Assembly (NCBI RefSeq): GCF_030867145.1
Contig: NC_134439.1
Coordinates: 5,927,379 to 5,991,378 of the forward strand
DNA: 64,000 nt
DNA from: Opisthocomus hoazin
Lineage: Eukaryota > Chordata > Aves > Opisthocomiformes > Opisthocomidae
Direction: 5' to 3'
A program made the position numbers and the translations under genes. This document shows, in pieces, positions 19,076 through 29,600 of the stretch (the stretch's first letter is position 1; every line of letters starts with the position of its first letter). The notes beneath the pieces were generated by a model. It had not been told where the DNA came from. It was given only the letters and a program-made list of their open reading frames with translations, and did no database searches.

Positions 19076-21254
19076 CAGGGAGATGCGTTGCCTCTGCCGT
19101 ATGTCGGGCGGGCTCAGGGCGGCTCAGGGCTGCTCCCAGACCCCCGCGCCGCCCCCGCAGCCTGCGCGCCCGCGGCCCGGTGCTGCGCTGGGCGGGCGCA
19201 GGATGTCGTCGCCTGAACCTCAGCGCTGCAGCTCGCAACCAAAAAAGCCACCGATCGTTTCCTGCCGATATTCACGGGGCTTTCTCAGCCCCGGCGGTTC
19301 CCAGCCCCGCAGCCCCGGGCACGGGCCGGGCTGGCTCACCGGAGCCGGGCACCGGGTACCAGGCACCGGGCAGCTCCGCCGCTGAGCCCCCATCCATGCA
19401 CCGGGGGTCCCAGCAGCCTCCCCCCTCCCAGGGCCTACAGCACCCAGGACACCCCCTGGGCTATTGGTAAAGCTTTTTTTTTGCAGAAATTTTAGGGATT
19501 TGGGTGAGAGCTGGTGCCTCTCCCCAGCCCCGGGGGCTCCGCGGTGAAAGGCGTGCGGCAGCAGCAGCGGCGCTTGTGCAGCTCCGTGCGTGACTTTTTC
19601 TGCGGGGCTCTGTAATGGATGCTTTTACACGGTGGAAACCAGCTTGAGCAGTCGTTATCTGTACATATAAAAGTATACACGTAGGTAATTTGGGAGGAAG
19701 GGAGGAGAAAGGCTGACCCTGTGCAGGTTTAGCACCCTGGAGCATCGCCAGCCTGGCAGCGGCGCAGTGAGGGAGGGTGGCCTTTACCCCCCGGCTGCCC
19801 CACACCTTGCCCTGACATGGGGCCTGCCCAGCTCGGGCTATTTTCAGAGCCAGGAACACAGCTTCAGCCTGGAACGGTGACTTGGTTTTGTGCAGTTGCT
19901 GCAGGGCTGTTACCTTCAGGCTTTTACCTCAGGTTTCCTGTCTTAAAGGCAGTTTCCGATGGCGTAGCCAAGAACTGAACGTACAATTGCAAGCGAAGCT
20001 GATGCAATGCTCTAAACCAATACAAGGACGTCAGAACGGAGCGTTTAATTAACCTGGTTTGTAAACCAATTAAAGGAGAGCAACTGGTGGGTATAAGCAA
20101 AGATTCAATTACTGCCAAGTATTTTTTAAAGGCGCTAAAAACGCAGGAATGTGAGGAAAAAGTCCTAAGGCACAAAGGGAAACAGGTGCCTAACTCCCTT
20201 TAAAAAAGAGATCTGTTTGTGATTACTAATCCCCCCTTTCTCATCAGGACCTAAGATGAAGGCTCAGGACCTGAATCTCCGAAGTACCTAACTCTCTGCC
20301 ATGCCAAAGCACCCCAGGAGAGTGTAAATGCTCTCCGACACCCTGGTCCTGCTCCACGCCCATCAGCAGAGGTTTGGGCGCACCAAGAGATGGGAGCAGC
20401 TCCAAAGCTGGTTTTGGTTTTAAAGCCAGAGCATCTGTTTACGTTCCGAAGACTGAACTTGAAAGCCTAAGTACAGGCTCTGTAAAAATACTCTTGGTTT
20501 CTGGACGTAGACCACATCACTTACTTCTCTGGTAATTGCTGTGTACTTTCACTGCCTAATGTAAATAATAATAATAATAAAAAATAATATGACAATAATA
20601 AGTCCTTGGTTCTGCCTCCCCATAGGGAATTAGCCTAATTGGTCTCTTGAAGTTCCTTCCAAAGCGATGTTTATGTGTTTTTATGACTATCCCATTCGGT
20701 TTGTTAAACTGGACTTGTCCTCACGATGTTCCTCAAGAACACGGCCTCTGGCACATTCTCTCTTTTGCAGGAAGAAGTGAATAAACAGCTAAACCACTTG
20801 CAAGACGTGACCCGTAGGAATCCCCGTCAGCCCAGTGCGAGAGGACAGCAAGGTGAGCGGGCTGGAGAGCGGCCGTAAATGCGGGTACGTCACGGAAGCG
20901 TGGGAGTTTCAGCCTTTAGGGCAAAGAGACAGAGTCAGGCTAATAATCCCTTCAAAGTATTTCCACTCAGAAAAGAGTAATTTAATTCCAAAAGCAAATT
21001 TGTCATCTTCCTGTACAATGACCTGCTGTATTAATCAGTTTTACTGTTCTGAATGCATCAAAACCATGAAGACAAATACGATCCACTGTCTCGTTTGATT
21101 TAAGCCACTAGAGGAAAAAAAACCCGAGGACAGGCATAGAAGATGTTTCAATTGCTACTTTTTTCCTTTAGAAGTCACTAATGGCACTATTTCCTTTCAA
21201 AGTTGTTAATGACATCAGTGTTTCCTTTCAAAGTCCTTAATGACATTGTTTAAT
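19076..21254. other. Intergenic: GC-rich patch then AT-rich, no gene seen
   Basis: 19090-19400 is CpG-rich. 19900-21250 is AT-rich with an AAT-rich patch at about 20563-20602. Stretches near 20180-20290 (GGTGCCTAACTCCC; CCTAACTCT) look like remnants of an old amniote interspersed repeat, but too decayed to delimit. Confidence 0.4.
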
Positions 21255-21450
21255 GAATAATAACTTGCACTTATATAGTGCTTTTCAGACAAACAACCCC
21301 AAAGTGCTCTGCAGTGGGGAACTGGTCAGACAAAGGGGGAAAATGAGGCACAAAGGGAGGAAGTGACTTGTCCAAGGCCAGGGAGTTACTGACGAAGCAA
21401 AGCTGGGAGCGCGTGTGCTTGCCTCTCAGCTTGCCTTCCTCCCTGACTCT
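21255..21450 (-). mobile_element. Ancient amniote SINE/LINE-tail fossil
   Basis: CACTTATATAGTGCTTTTCA, then AAAGTGCTCTGCAG, AAAATGAGGCACAAAGGGAG and AAGTGACTTGTCCAAGGCCA. This is the pattern of an old CORE-SINE/MIR-like or L3-type tail in antisense. It is heavily mutated, and I cannot assign the exact family by eye. Confidence 0.6.
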
Positions 21451-24400
21451 TTCTGCGGGTGTTCGCACGCTGGAAATGCAGCGTTCAGCCCCAGCACGAA
21501 GTAACCCAGCTCATAAGCTATAAGTGCCGATTCAGCAATCCATTCTGAAAGCTGCTGGTTGCTTCTTTCACAAATACCTGCCCTAAAGGGAGTTGTTTCT
21601 TAAGAAAAGACACCTCAGGCAAAAGCAGAGAAGAGCAGAAGAGCGTGGGGTTTGTTGGTAGGTGTGGTTAATGCAGAGCAGGGGCGAAGGTCTCGCTCGC
21701 TCTCCCTTGGGAACGCCGCGCTGCTGAAGCTCCTGTTTAAACAGAGACTTTGCCTTCACAGGTCGCAGTCTGGACTCCCAGATTTCAGTCCTGCAGGGTA
21801 CAAGAAGCCTTTGCAGACCTCAGGGGGATTTTCGCTTTCCCAGCGATGGGTAAAGAGACTTGAGGCCCTGTACACTGTCGGAAAAGGTGCACTGCAGTGC
21901 TCACTGATTGCAACTGAGATTTCAATGGATCGGAGGACATCTTCCCCATCTATGGTGCGGAGAGATATCAAGATTTTGACCCCTTGTCCCTACCAGCCTG
22001 TGAATATGGACCTTTTGTTACTAGGTAATAAAATCAGGTTTTGGTGGAGAGAAAAAGAAAAGGCTTATATCCTTTATAAACCCACTGCAGAGGCAGCAAA
22101 ACTCTGGAACTGTCCTGTTAGCAGTGTTATATGTGGGAAAGGCAAAAAATAAATCTGGGTAAAGTTTTGTGTATGCCACTGAATCCCTTTTGATGACTTA
22201 TCACTATCATTGCCATCATTCTCATATTTGTTCCTATTACAATTACTGTTAACGATGATGGCAGAACAGGCAGAGACTCTGAGTGCCATCAGGTCCCTAC
22301 TGCTCCTGGAATAGTGCAGAAGGTGTGAGAAGACGGCATTTCCTCCTCGAAGGTCTAAAAATCCAAACAGAGAAGAAGGGAGAAGCAAAATCATTTACAG
22401 GCAGTCTTGCAGCGGGTTAGTGGCAGAGCTGGAGCCCATCTTTCCAGATTTGCGGAAGAATTCTCCGCCAGAGATTATTTACCTTGTCAAGGAGGGACTC
22501 TTGTTGGTCTTGAAATTTGCCAGCTAGCATAATCTTTCCCAATGCTTTGAGAAGCTATGGTATCCAAAACAAAGCATACAGAGAAAAACAACACAAGCAA
22601 AACTTTAAAGAAAGCTAAACTAAATGATTTTGTTTAAATAATGTGTATAGCCTTCTCGCTGTGCTAGTGAGTGTTCACGGAGCGATGAAGGAGCTCAACA
22701 TGTACGCATCCGTGAGAAGGATGAAAAGTTTGGTCTAAAATGAGCAAACAACTTTCTAAAACAGATATGGTTTGGAGAGTTCTCCGCTTCAGTCACGTTC
22801 TCGCTGGCGGCGGCTGCTAGCAGAGGATAAGACTTTGCTGCTGCTATCTGTGGAACTGATCCCGCAGTTCCAGCTGAGAGATTTATACTTTAAAGTAGCG
22901 GTTCTTGCTAGTGACTCGAAGGAATTTGGCTGCCTAGCGAGGATTACTACTCTCTTCTGCACCGTTCCCTCCTCCTCCAGCCTGCCCAGGAGGAATATGA
23001 TAAAATCTGACAGAGCAAACAGGTTCGTTAACCAGGGGCGCAGATTTGCCTGCCCACAAACGAGTGAGTTTCAGCCCTCCTTGGACCCAGATAAATCACA
23101 GTCCTTCCTCACGATAATCTCAAGTGACAGTTTCCCCATAAACGAAGGAAGGAAGGGTCTCCGTTCCCAGGAGGAGCTGTTGGAAAAGGCTGGGATGCTG
23201 TGCAGAGAGGCAGTCTGTCACTGCAAGCCATCGTGTATCTACATCCCAGCGTTGCCTCGCATCCACCCTTGGTGTAAGCCAGGCCATAAGCGCTCCTCTA
23301 ATATAGATCAATCTTTAAATTTCCTAACAGCACGTGGTGCTCTCTGAAGAGACAGAAACTTTCTTGCTTCCTTTTGGTTCTTTTCTTTAACATAGGATGT
23401 ATGTATTTTATAGATAAAATAGCTGAGGTATGAATTATCTGGAAAATGCAATGATACAGCCTTACACCCGGTCAGAGTATTTTATTTATGATACCTCAAA
23501 AATTTCCATGTCAGGGACTTAGATGATAACTAAGTTTACGTTATTTTTAAATACTAATCAAGTAAATTCAAAAGATCCCTCTGAAAATGAAAGATCATCT
23601 GTAACAAAGACTCTACAACCAGAGACCAGGCTAACAGCTCTGTCCATGATGCGTGAGCCTGTGGAGAAGCCAGTTCCCTTCTCCACAGTTTTCTGGGTGT
23701 AGCAGTGAACGATGAAGTTTAGTAACAACTTCTGTAACTTAGGTCTGCAATTACGGCTGAGACACACGAGGAGAGGGGTTCCCATGAGTCCGGACGTATC
23801 ACTTCAATTCCGCCTGCTTCCTACATGTGGCCGCATGTTAAAAACACTGACTGACAAAATAACACATGAACGATATAAATGAAGTATCTCCATCTCCCAG
23901 TTTTCAGAGTCGTAACTTTCCCCCGAATTTTTCTCAAGAAACCGTCGTGCCCTTTCCTCTCTGGCCTAGCCTTTCCTCACCACAGGGATTAGTTATGTAA
24001 ATTGGAACTTAATCCCCTAAAGGCAAATTTGCAGTTCAAGTCCAAGTGTCTGCTAGAATGGCCAACTGGAACCAAGACCGTCAGGGGACGGCGGATGCTT
24101 AGCATTTTGTCCCATAGTCTAAAGCAATCCTTAACCGCCAGGATCTCCTTCAGGTTACAAAGGCAACCAGCCAGATTTTCCCCCTTTTCTTTTAAACAAG
24201 TTCATAACACAATAGATAAAAGAAAAAAAAAGGGGGGAGAGGAGGGGAAACCCTCCCAGAAAAGTGAGCTAAGGCTGAGTGAGTTTGCAGCAATGCGGTG
24301 AACGTATTGTCTGCCCCTGTGACTCTCAAAGGAAGGCAATAAAGGGAAGACAGCAACCCAGCAGGCAGCTTCCAGGGAGCCGTCTGCCTTCCAGCCCCTG

Positions 24401-25499
24401 GATGTAACGCTCCAACAGGTGCAGTCTAAAGGATGCTAAACTGGTGATTATTGGGGCTGCTGGAATGGGTTTCCTCTCCTCTCTCTGACAAGAAGATCGT
24501 TTTTCAAGAAACATATATATAAGAATATATAAATATATTACATATATAAACATATATATAAGAAGAAACATACACGACGGAATACGCCGACCTGCTGAAG
24601 ACTACCTGCGGCAAGGGAAAGGCTTTGAGCAAGGAGAGGGTTGCCAGTCTAAGGGACGTTGGCACCGTTTCTGGTCTTGTAAACCAGGAATAGCTCCCGT
24701 GGAGTCACTGCCGCGCCGCGCTCGCAGGCAGCGGAGCGCTGCTGAGGTGGTGTTGCAGGGAGGGCAGCTTTCTGCAGGAACATCGACGGCTTTGGAGACT
24801 GACTTTCGAGTAAAGACAGGACCTCCTGGCTACTCACACACATGCCAGCAGCTGAAAACAATTCGGAATGCCTGCTCCTGGAAGCAGAGAGAACAGCTTT
24901 TGATTTTTTTTTCTTGGTGTTTCCCTCACTGCCACGACCATCCCTCTTCAGCGCTCACAACCCATAAAGAATAAGGAAAAAATACTTCAGGTAGCTCAGT
25001 GACTCCATGAACCCCACACATTTCCTAAGCAAGGCACAATACTCTCCTTTTGATCTGATTTACAACATTTCTTTTTTAAAACAGCAAGGATTCACAGGCG
25101 CAGGATTGAAAAGTAGCAATGCAGATCAGGCACCTTTAAATGCACCTTTATATAGAGGTTCCTGTATACGGTTCCTCCACCAGCCCTCCAAAAAGCCCAC
25201 TATATCAGAACTATACAGTACAGTAGCTTGAGGACATCTTTTTCTTTATCAGTGCAGGCAAGAAATTGCTCACTGCTGTGTTTTCTGCTCTCTCTTTGCC
25301 CAGTCTGGCATCAGGCACTTGGTTTTTTTCCTGAGGACGATGTGGTCGCTGGGTAAGGGCCTGCACGGGAGACCCTGAGACCTGGGCTCTGCTCCCTGGG
25401 AGCTGCCGCGCGTCTTCGGGCAGACGATTTCAGGTGGAGTGGGAGCCGTAGGCGCGCGTTGCCTGATTCCTTGGGTTCCTCCTAGGCCTCTTTTCTAAC
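21451..25499. other. Intergenic, AT-rich, no gene supported
   Basis: Unique-looking AT-rich DNA. Open frames at 21652-22152 and 22772-23347 reach 166 and 191 codons, but neither resembles a known family. 22390-22440 (GGGTTAGTGGCAGAGCTGGA) is another old MIR-like tail remnant. Confidence 0.4.
24506..24573. repeat. AT-rich direct repeat with TATATA tracts
   Basis: AACATATATATAAGAA-type sequence occurs twice around a TATA-rich centre. Simple low-complexity DNA. Confidence 0.7.
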
Positions 25500-26223
25500 A
25501 TTTGATTATTTTTGTGCTGTGTGCTTGGCTGTTCCTCATTTCTCCTTGTCTGTTCCGCGTGATGTGTCCAAGGTAAGAGCCGTTTCTCACGATACCCCGG
25601 GGCTCTCGCGACACGCGTGGACTCCGGGACCTGCAGGTGCAGCCCCGCACAGCGCTGCTCGCCAGACTCCAGGATTTCTTTTTACTGTTCCCCAGCTGAT
25701 TTCTGCCCTTCGTCCTGCCGGGCACAAACCTCCGAGGGAGCGTTTTGATCCCTGCACGCAGCGATAGAACAACCCGAGCAGGTGCCAAGGGGTCACCAGC
25801 TCCTCCCGAGCAGCCCCGGGGAGCGGGGCGGGCGGGGGCGCTGGCGGAGCCCGCTCTGTCGGAGAGGGGTTGCGGGGAGAACGGGGTTTGCGGGGCGGTC
25901 GCGGCTCCTCGCCCCGCTGCGATGCGTGGTGGATGGCTCGGGCACGCATCCAGCGGTTTGCACAAGCGGGTGAGCGCTCGGGTTCCCGCCCGCTTTGCTC
26001 GGGGAGGGGGGGGGGCGAACAAAAACGTAAAGAAAGCAGCGACATAAAGCGGCCGGAGGCGGGGTTGTGTGTGTGGGGGGAAATAAGAAAAAAGGGAAAA
26101 ATTGCCTCTGGCACGCACAGCGCCGGGCAGAGAAATGCGCCCGCCCCAGCCAGGCTGTAATCCCTGATATCCCTGAACCTCAAATTTTACAGGAGCGGGC
26201 GGGCGGCGCAGCCATGATTGTAT

Positions 26224-26232
26224 GGGGGGGGG

Positions 26233-26269
<37 letters not shown>
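26224..26269. repeat. Poly-G (12) plus (GT)n tract in the MLLT6 5' region
   Basis: Twelve G followed by about 17 GT dinucleotides. Alternating GT can adopt Z-DNA and the G run can form quadruplex structure. It lies about 250 bp upstream of the MLLT6 ATG. Confidence 0.9.
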
Positions 26270-26274
<5 letters not shown>

Positions 26275-26433
26275 CCCTGTCCGTGCGTGTGCATGGGCGC
26301 GGGGCGGGCGTGCGGGGCGGGGGCGCGCCGCCCCCCGAGCCCCGCCCGGCTCCCGGGGGGTCGGGCACCCCGCAACCCTCGCGGGGCGGCCGTGTGAAAG
26401 GCAGGCGGGGAGCGGGGAGGGGGGAGCGCGGAG

Positions 26434-26466
26434 AGGAGGAGGAGGAGGAGGAGGAGGAGGGAGGAG
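26434..26466. repeat. (GGA)n microsatellite
   Basis: About eleven GGA units shortly before the MLLT6 start codon, probably in the 5' UTR. Confidence 0.85.
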
Positions 26467-26508
26467 TGTGTGCGTAGAGGGAGGCGGGGGGGGGGGAAGG
26501 AAACCCTC

Positions 26509-26520
26509 ATGGAAGTATGA
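26509..26520 (+). promoter_or_regulatory. Three-codon uORF overlapping the MLLT6 start codon
   Basis: ATG GAA GTA TGA: a minimal upstream frame whose stop (26518-26520) overlaps the MLLT6 ATG (26517-26519) in an ATGA arrangement. The uATG has G at +4 but C at -3. The main ATG has A at -3. Leaky scanning or very short-range reinitiation could set MLLT6 output if the transcript includes this stretch. Seen in sequence; effect inferred. Confidence 0.6.
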
Positions 26521-26625
26521 AGGAGATGGTGGGAGGCTGCTGTGTCTGTTCTGATGAGCGGGGCTGGGCGGAGAACCCGCTGGTCTACTGCGACGGGCAC
26601 GGCTGCAATGTGGCGGTGCACCAAG
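26517..26625 (+). CDS. MLLT6: MLLT6 coding exon 1: start and first PHD half
   Basis: Encodes MKEMVGGCCVCSDERGWAEN and continues to VAVHQ (residues 1-36), ending with the first base of codon 37. CxxC and the later Cys/His residues are ligands of the first PHD finger. The donor is G|GTAAGG. The start has A at -3 and an in-frame stop 40 bp upstream. The open frame runs on past the donor into GC-rich intron, so length alone would mislead. Confidence 0.95.
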
Positions 26626-29600
26626 GTAAGGCACCGGCCCGGCCCCGCCGCCGGCCCCGGGGCACCGGGGGGCCCCCCCGCCGCCTCCCCTCGCCCCCCC
26701 CCCCGCCGGGCGCCCCGGGGAGGCCGGGGGGTGCGGGGGCGGCGGGGAGCGGGGGGGGGGGGCTTTGTTTTATCCCTATTGTTCCAAATAACGGTGTCGC
26801 CGCTGGCCTGGCTCGGCGGCGGAGCTGGCGGGGGGGGGGGGGGGAGCGGAGTTGGCCGTCAGCTGCACCCCCCGGGGGGCGAGGGGGGGGGGGTCGGCAC
26901 GCACCTCCCGGGGCTCGGGGGTGCTCGTTACCGGGAGCCGCCAGGGACCGCCGCGGGGGTGGGTGGGGGGGTCGCTGGGGGCGGGGTCGCCGGCTTCCCC
27001 CCCCCCCCCTCACTAGCCCTGTGCCCCGGGAAGCGCCGGCTGCCGACCCCCGGGCCGGGCGGGGCCGCGGCTGCCCCCGGGGTCCGGTGTCCTGGCCCCG
27101 GGCCGCTGCCGCGAGTGTCCCCCGGTAACCCCCCCCGGGCGGGGCCGCGGAGCTGCCCCCGCCGAGGGCAGGGGGGGAGGCAGCCCGTCGCCTCCCAGAG
27201 ATAGGGGTTATTTGCATTTTAAATGACTTGGAGCACACCCCGAACACACGCTGCCGGACTGGAAAGTTTGTCCTCGGGTCTCCAAAGAAAAAATAATATT
27301 TAAAAAAATATATATATATGTATTTGCTTTCGTTCAAATCCATCAGAAAGGCACGCTGGTTCTCCTGGTTCGTTTGTTTTGAATAAGGCGAAGGTTTGTG
27401 GGCTCATCTGGCGTGTCTGGTGTTCCATCTATTGCGATGCTCTCCATCAGGCAGCGCATCTCCAGCCGCTCCCTGGGCGAGCGCGGGGTCTCGGGGCGCT
27501 GCGGGCTCCGGCTGCGGACGCGTCCTCCTCTGCCCAGCGCGGGTCACCGGGTCTGTCGGCTGGGCTCCCTTCTGCTCGTCCTGCGTTAGGTCTGTCCGTG
27601 CTGGCGGCTTCAGGAAGAAGTCGCTTCCATCCAGGTGACTGATGGGGAGTTAAAATGAGGAAGCGAAGCTCGCGGGGGATTTCTCTTCGTTCGGAGTCGG
27701 TGCTTGGGTGTCTCCTGTCATCAGGCATCCTCTCCAGGGCGGCTGTGAGCGACCCGGCAGGGTGAGGGTCTCTCTGGAAGGACCCTTCCTTCTGTCTGAA
27801 TTTTGCTGGTGTAAGTCTTCCGTTCTTCCCGTTATTCATCAAACCACATGCTGGAGAATACGTTTCTTCATCGCTCTATTTTTTGGACGGGGATGAAGGG
27901 CGTTGGCATCCTTATGCCCACTCCCAGGATTAAAGTAAACACTCGTGTTTGCTGGCAGGAGCAGTTCCAAATGGGCGAGAGCGGTTCCAAATGTGCGATG
28001 CTTGGATTCTTCTAGGGCGCCCGTTCCTAGGCCCGCGGAGGTACGGAGCCTGGACGTGCGTGCGGCGGTGGCGGGGAAGCAGGCGGGTGGAGTTGTTTTG
28101 GTGGAGTCGGAACGTGTTAGAAGAGTCTCGGAGAGGGCACTGCCTGCACGTTTGGAAAACACAACGGTCTGTTTAGGTCTTGTAAGGGTCCTTCAGGATA
28201 TAATAATTCATAAGGAGCGTAGCAGCATGGAGTGCATGTTCGTCAAGGCTGTGTTTAAAGCCCGCTCCTAATCCTAGCAGTAGTGTGGTGTTTTGGTAGG
28301 CTTTTAGTTCTTAAATAGAAACAAACCGCTGTAGGGGATCAGCTGGGTCATCTAGTCTCATTCCACGCAATCTCACACTGGGTTTGGTATCTCTTTGTAC
28401 TGCTTGAATATCCACGAAACCAAAGTTACCTTTTGAAATGATTGTACAGTTAAATAAAGAACCCTGTATTTTTTTTAAACTTACATTACAGCTACACATT
28501 AGGGCTGATTCTTCAAAAGATCAGTACCATTTCTGTGACAATGATTAGAAATCTGCTCTTTCTAGTAAAACATTAAAAATGTTAACAAAAACATCTGATT
28601 GGAAATGAAGACTCTAATAGGATAGTTAGGAACACTTACAGACCGTATTTTCAACTCTGCCTTACTTATGGTCCACATTGTTCCTTGTTTTCTTCCTTGT
28701 TTTCTTCCTTTTTGAAGCTGTGGGCACAGAAGCTCGCACTGGCTCCAGCTGAGTGCTAGCTTCTGGCCCTAAGCCCACTGCTAAAGATGGACCCAAGGCA
28801 GGCTCCTCTGTCACTGCTTTCATGTAGTTTCTATTTTCTTATGTGTATGCCTTGGCTCATCTTGCAGTCAGCTCTTTCGGTTTAACTCTACAATTGCGTT
28901 CGTTTTCCTGGCTGATGTGGAATAACAGACGTTAGAGAGATGGAGAGAACCTACTGCGGGTCGCGTCTGGTCCATCCCCCGGGGAACATCACAGGATTGC
29001 TTCCAGCAGGATATTTTCAGATGCTTTGTCCAACCTAGTTTCAAATGTCTCAGGTGGCTGGGATTCCATTCCAACCGCCAGCTCGCATTTGAAGGTGGAA
29101 TAAGGAAGATACAATTTGTTCTTTCCTAGGAGACTCCTATACCCTCGTCTGAGATGCATAGCCTTACTGCTCACCACTGTCTTTACCAGCCTGTGTTGCT
29201 TTAAATCCACCTGCGTGGTGTCTGAGAGCCCCTTCAGGGTCAGAAATGCTTCCTTTGGGACTCCCAAAGACCACCCTTGGATGGTTAGAGGGAGAAGGTT
29301 GCCAAAGAAGGTGAACAGTCTTCAGGCAACATTGCCCCGTCAGAGAAGGGAACGTTTCAAATTAGTGGGGGCTACAGCATGCGGAATGAGACCCTGAGAG
29401 CATCAGTAGTGGTGCAGAAAACAAAAGGGACGCACGGTATAGCTGGATAAAACCAGCAGTTTCGTTGTGTTGTCGGCTGGAGTCTTGTATTAACGCAGAA
29501 CCTGTTCCCGGGAGTAGCCCTGAACAGCCTGAGTGCGGTGATCTTGGAAGCAGAGGCTGCTGCCGCTGGACGCGACGTACAGACTTGAGGGTGGGAGGTT

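Larger units (their letters stand above)
25500..26516 (+). promoter_or_regulatory. MLLT6 CpG-island promoter and 5' UTR region
   Basis: From about 25780 the DNA becomes CpG-dense and stays so through exon 1 into intron 1 (to about 27180). GC boxes (GGGGCGGG) cluster at about 26295-26325. No TATA box is seen in a sensible place. A poly-G plus (GT)n block at 26224-26269, a GGA run at 26434-26466 and a poly-G run near 26486-26496 lie just before the start codon. An in-frame TAG at 26475-26477 closes the upstream frame, which supports the ATG at 26517. The transcription start is not defined. Confidence 0.65.

Noticed and set aside
18474-19238. Minus-strand frame of 254 codons with HPS/SIPP repeats and plus-strand Gly/Arg frames
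   Set aside because: Translations of the GGATGCAGG minisatellite.
21652-23347. Two open frames of 166 and 191 codons in AT-rich intergenic DNA
   Set aside because: No family similarity, no low-complexity explanation, but also no promoter or splice support. Kept as unproven.
25495-26634. 379-codon minus-strand frame opposite the MLLT6 promoter
   Set aside because: A GC-rich CpG island open by composition; the sequence includes translated (GT)n and (GGA)n tracts and has no recognised domain.
26517-27128. 203-codon frame running from the MLLT6 start into intron 1
   Set aside because: Family similarity stops exactly at the GTAAGG donor. The rest is GC-rich intron.
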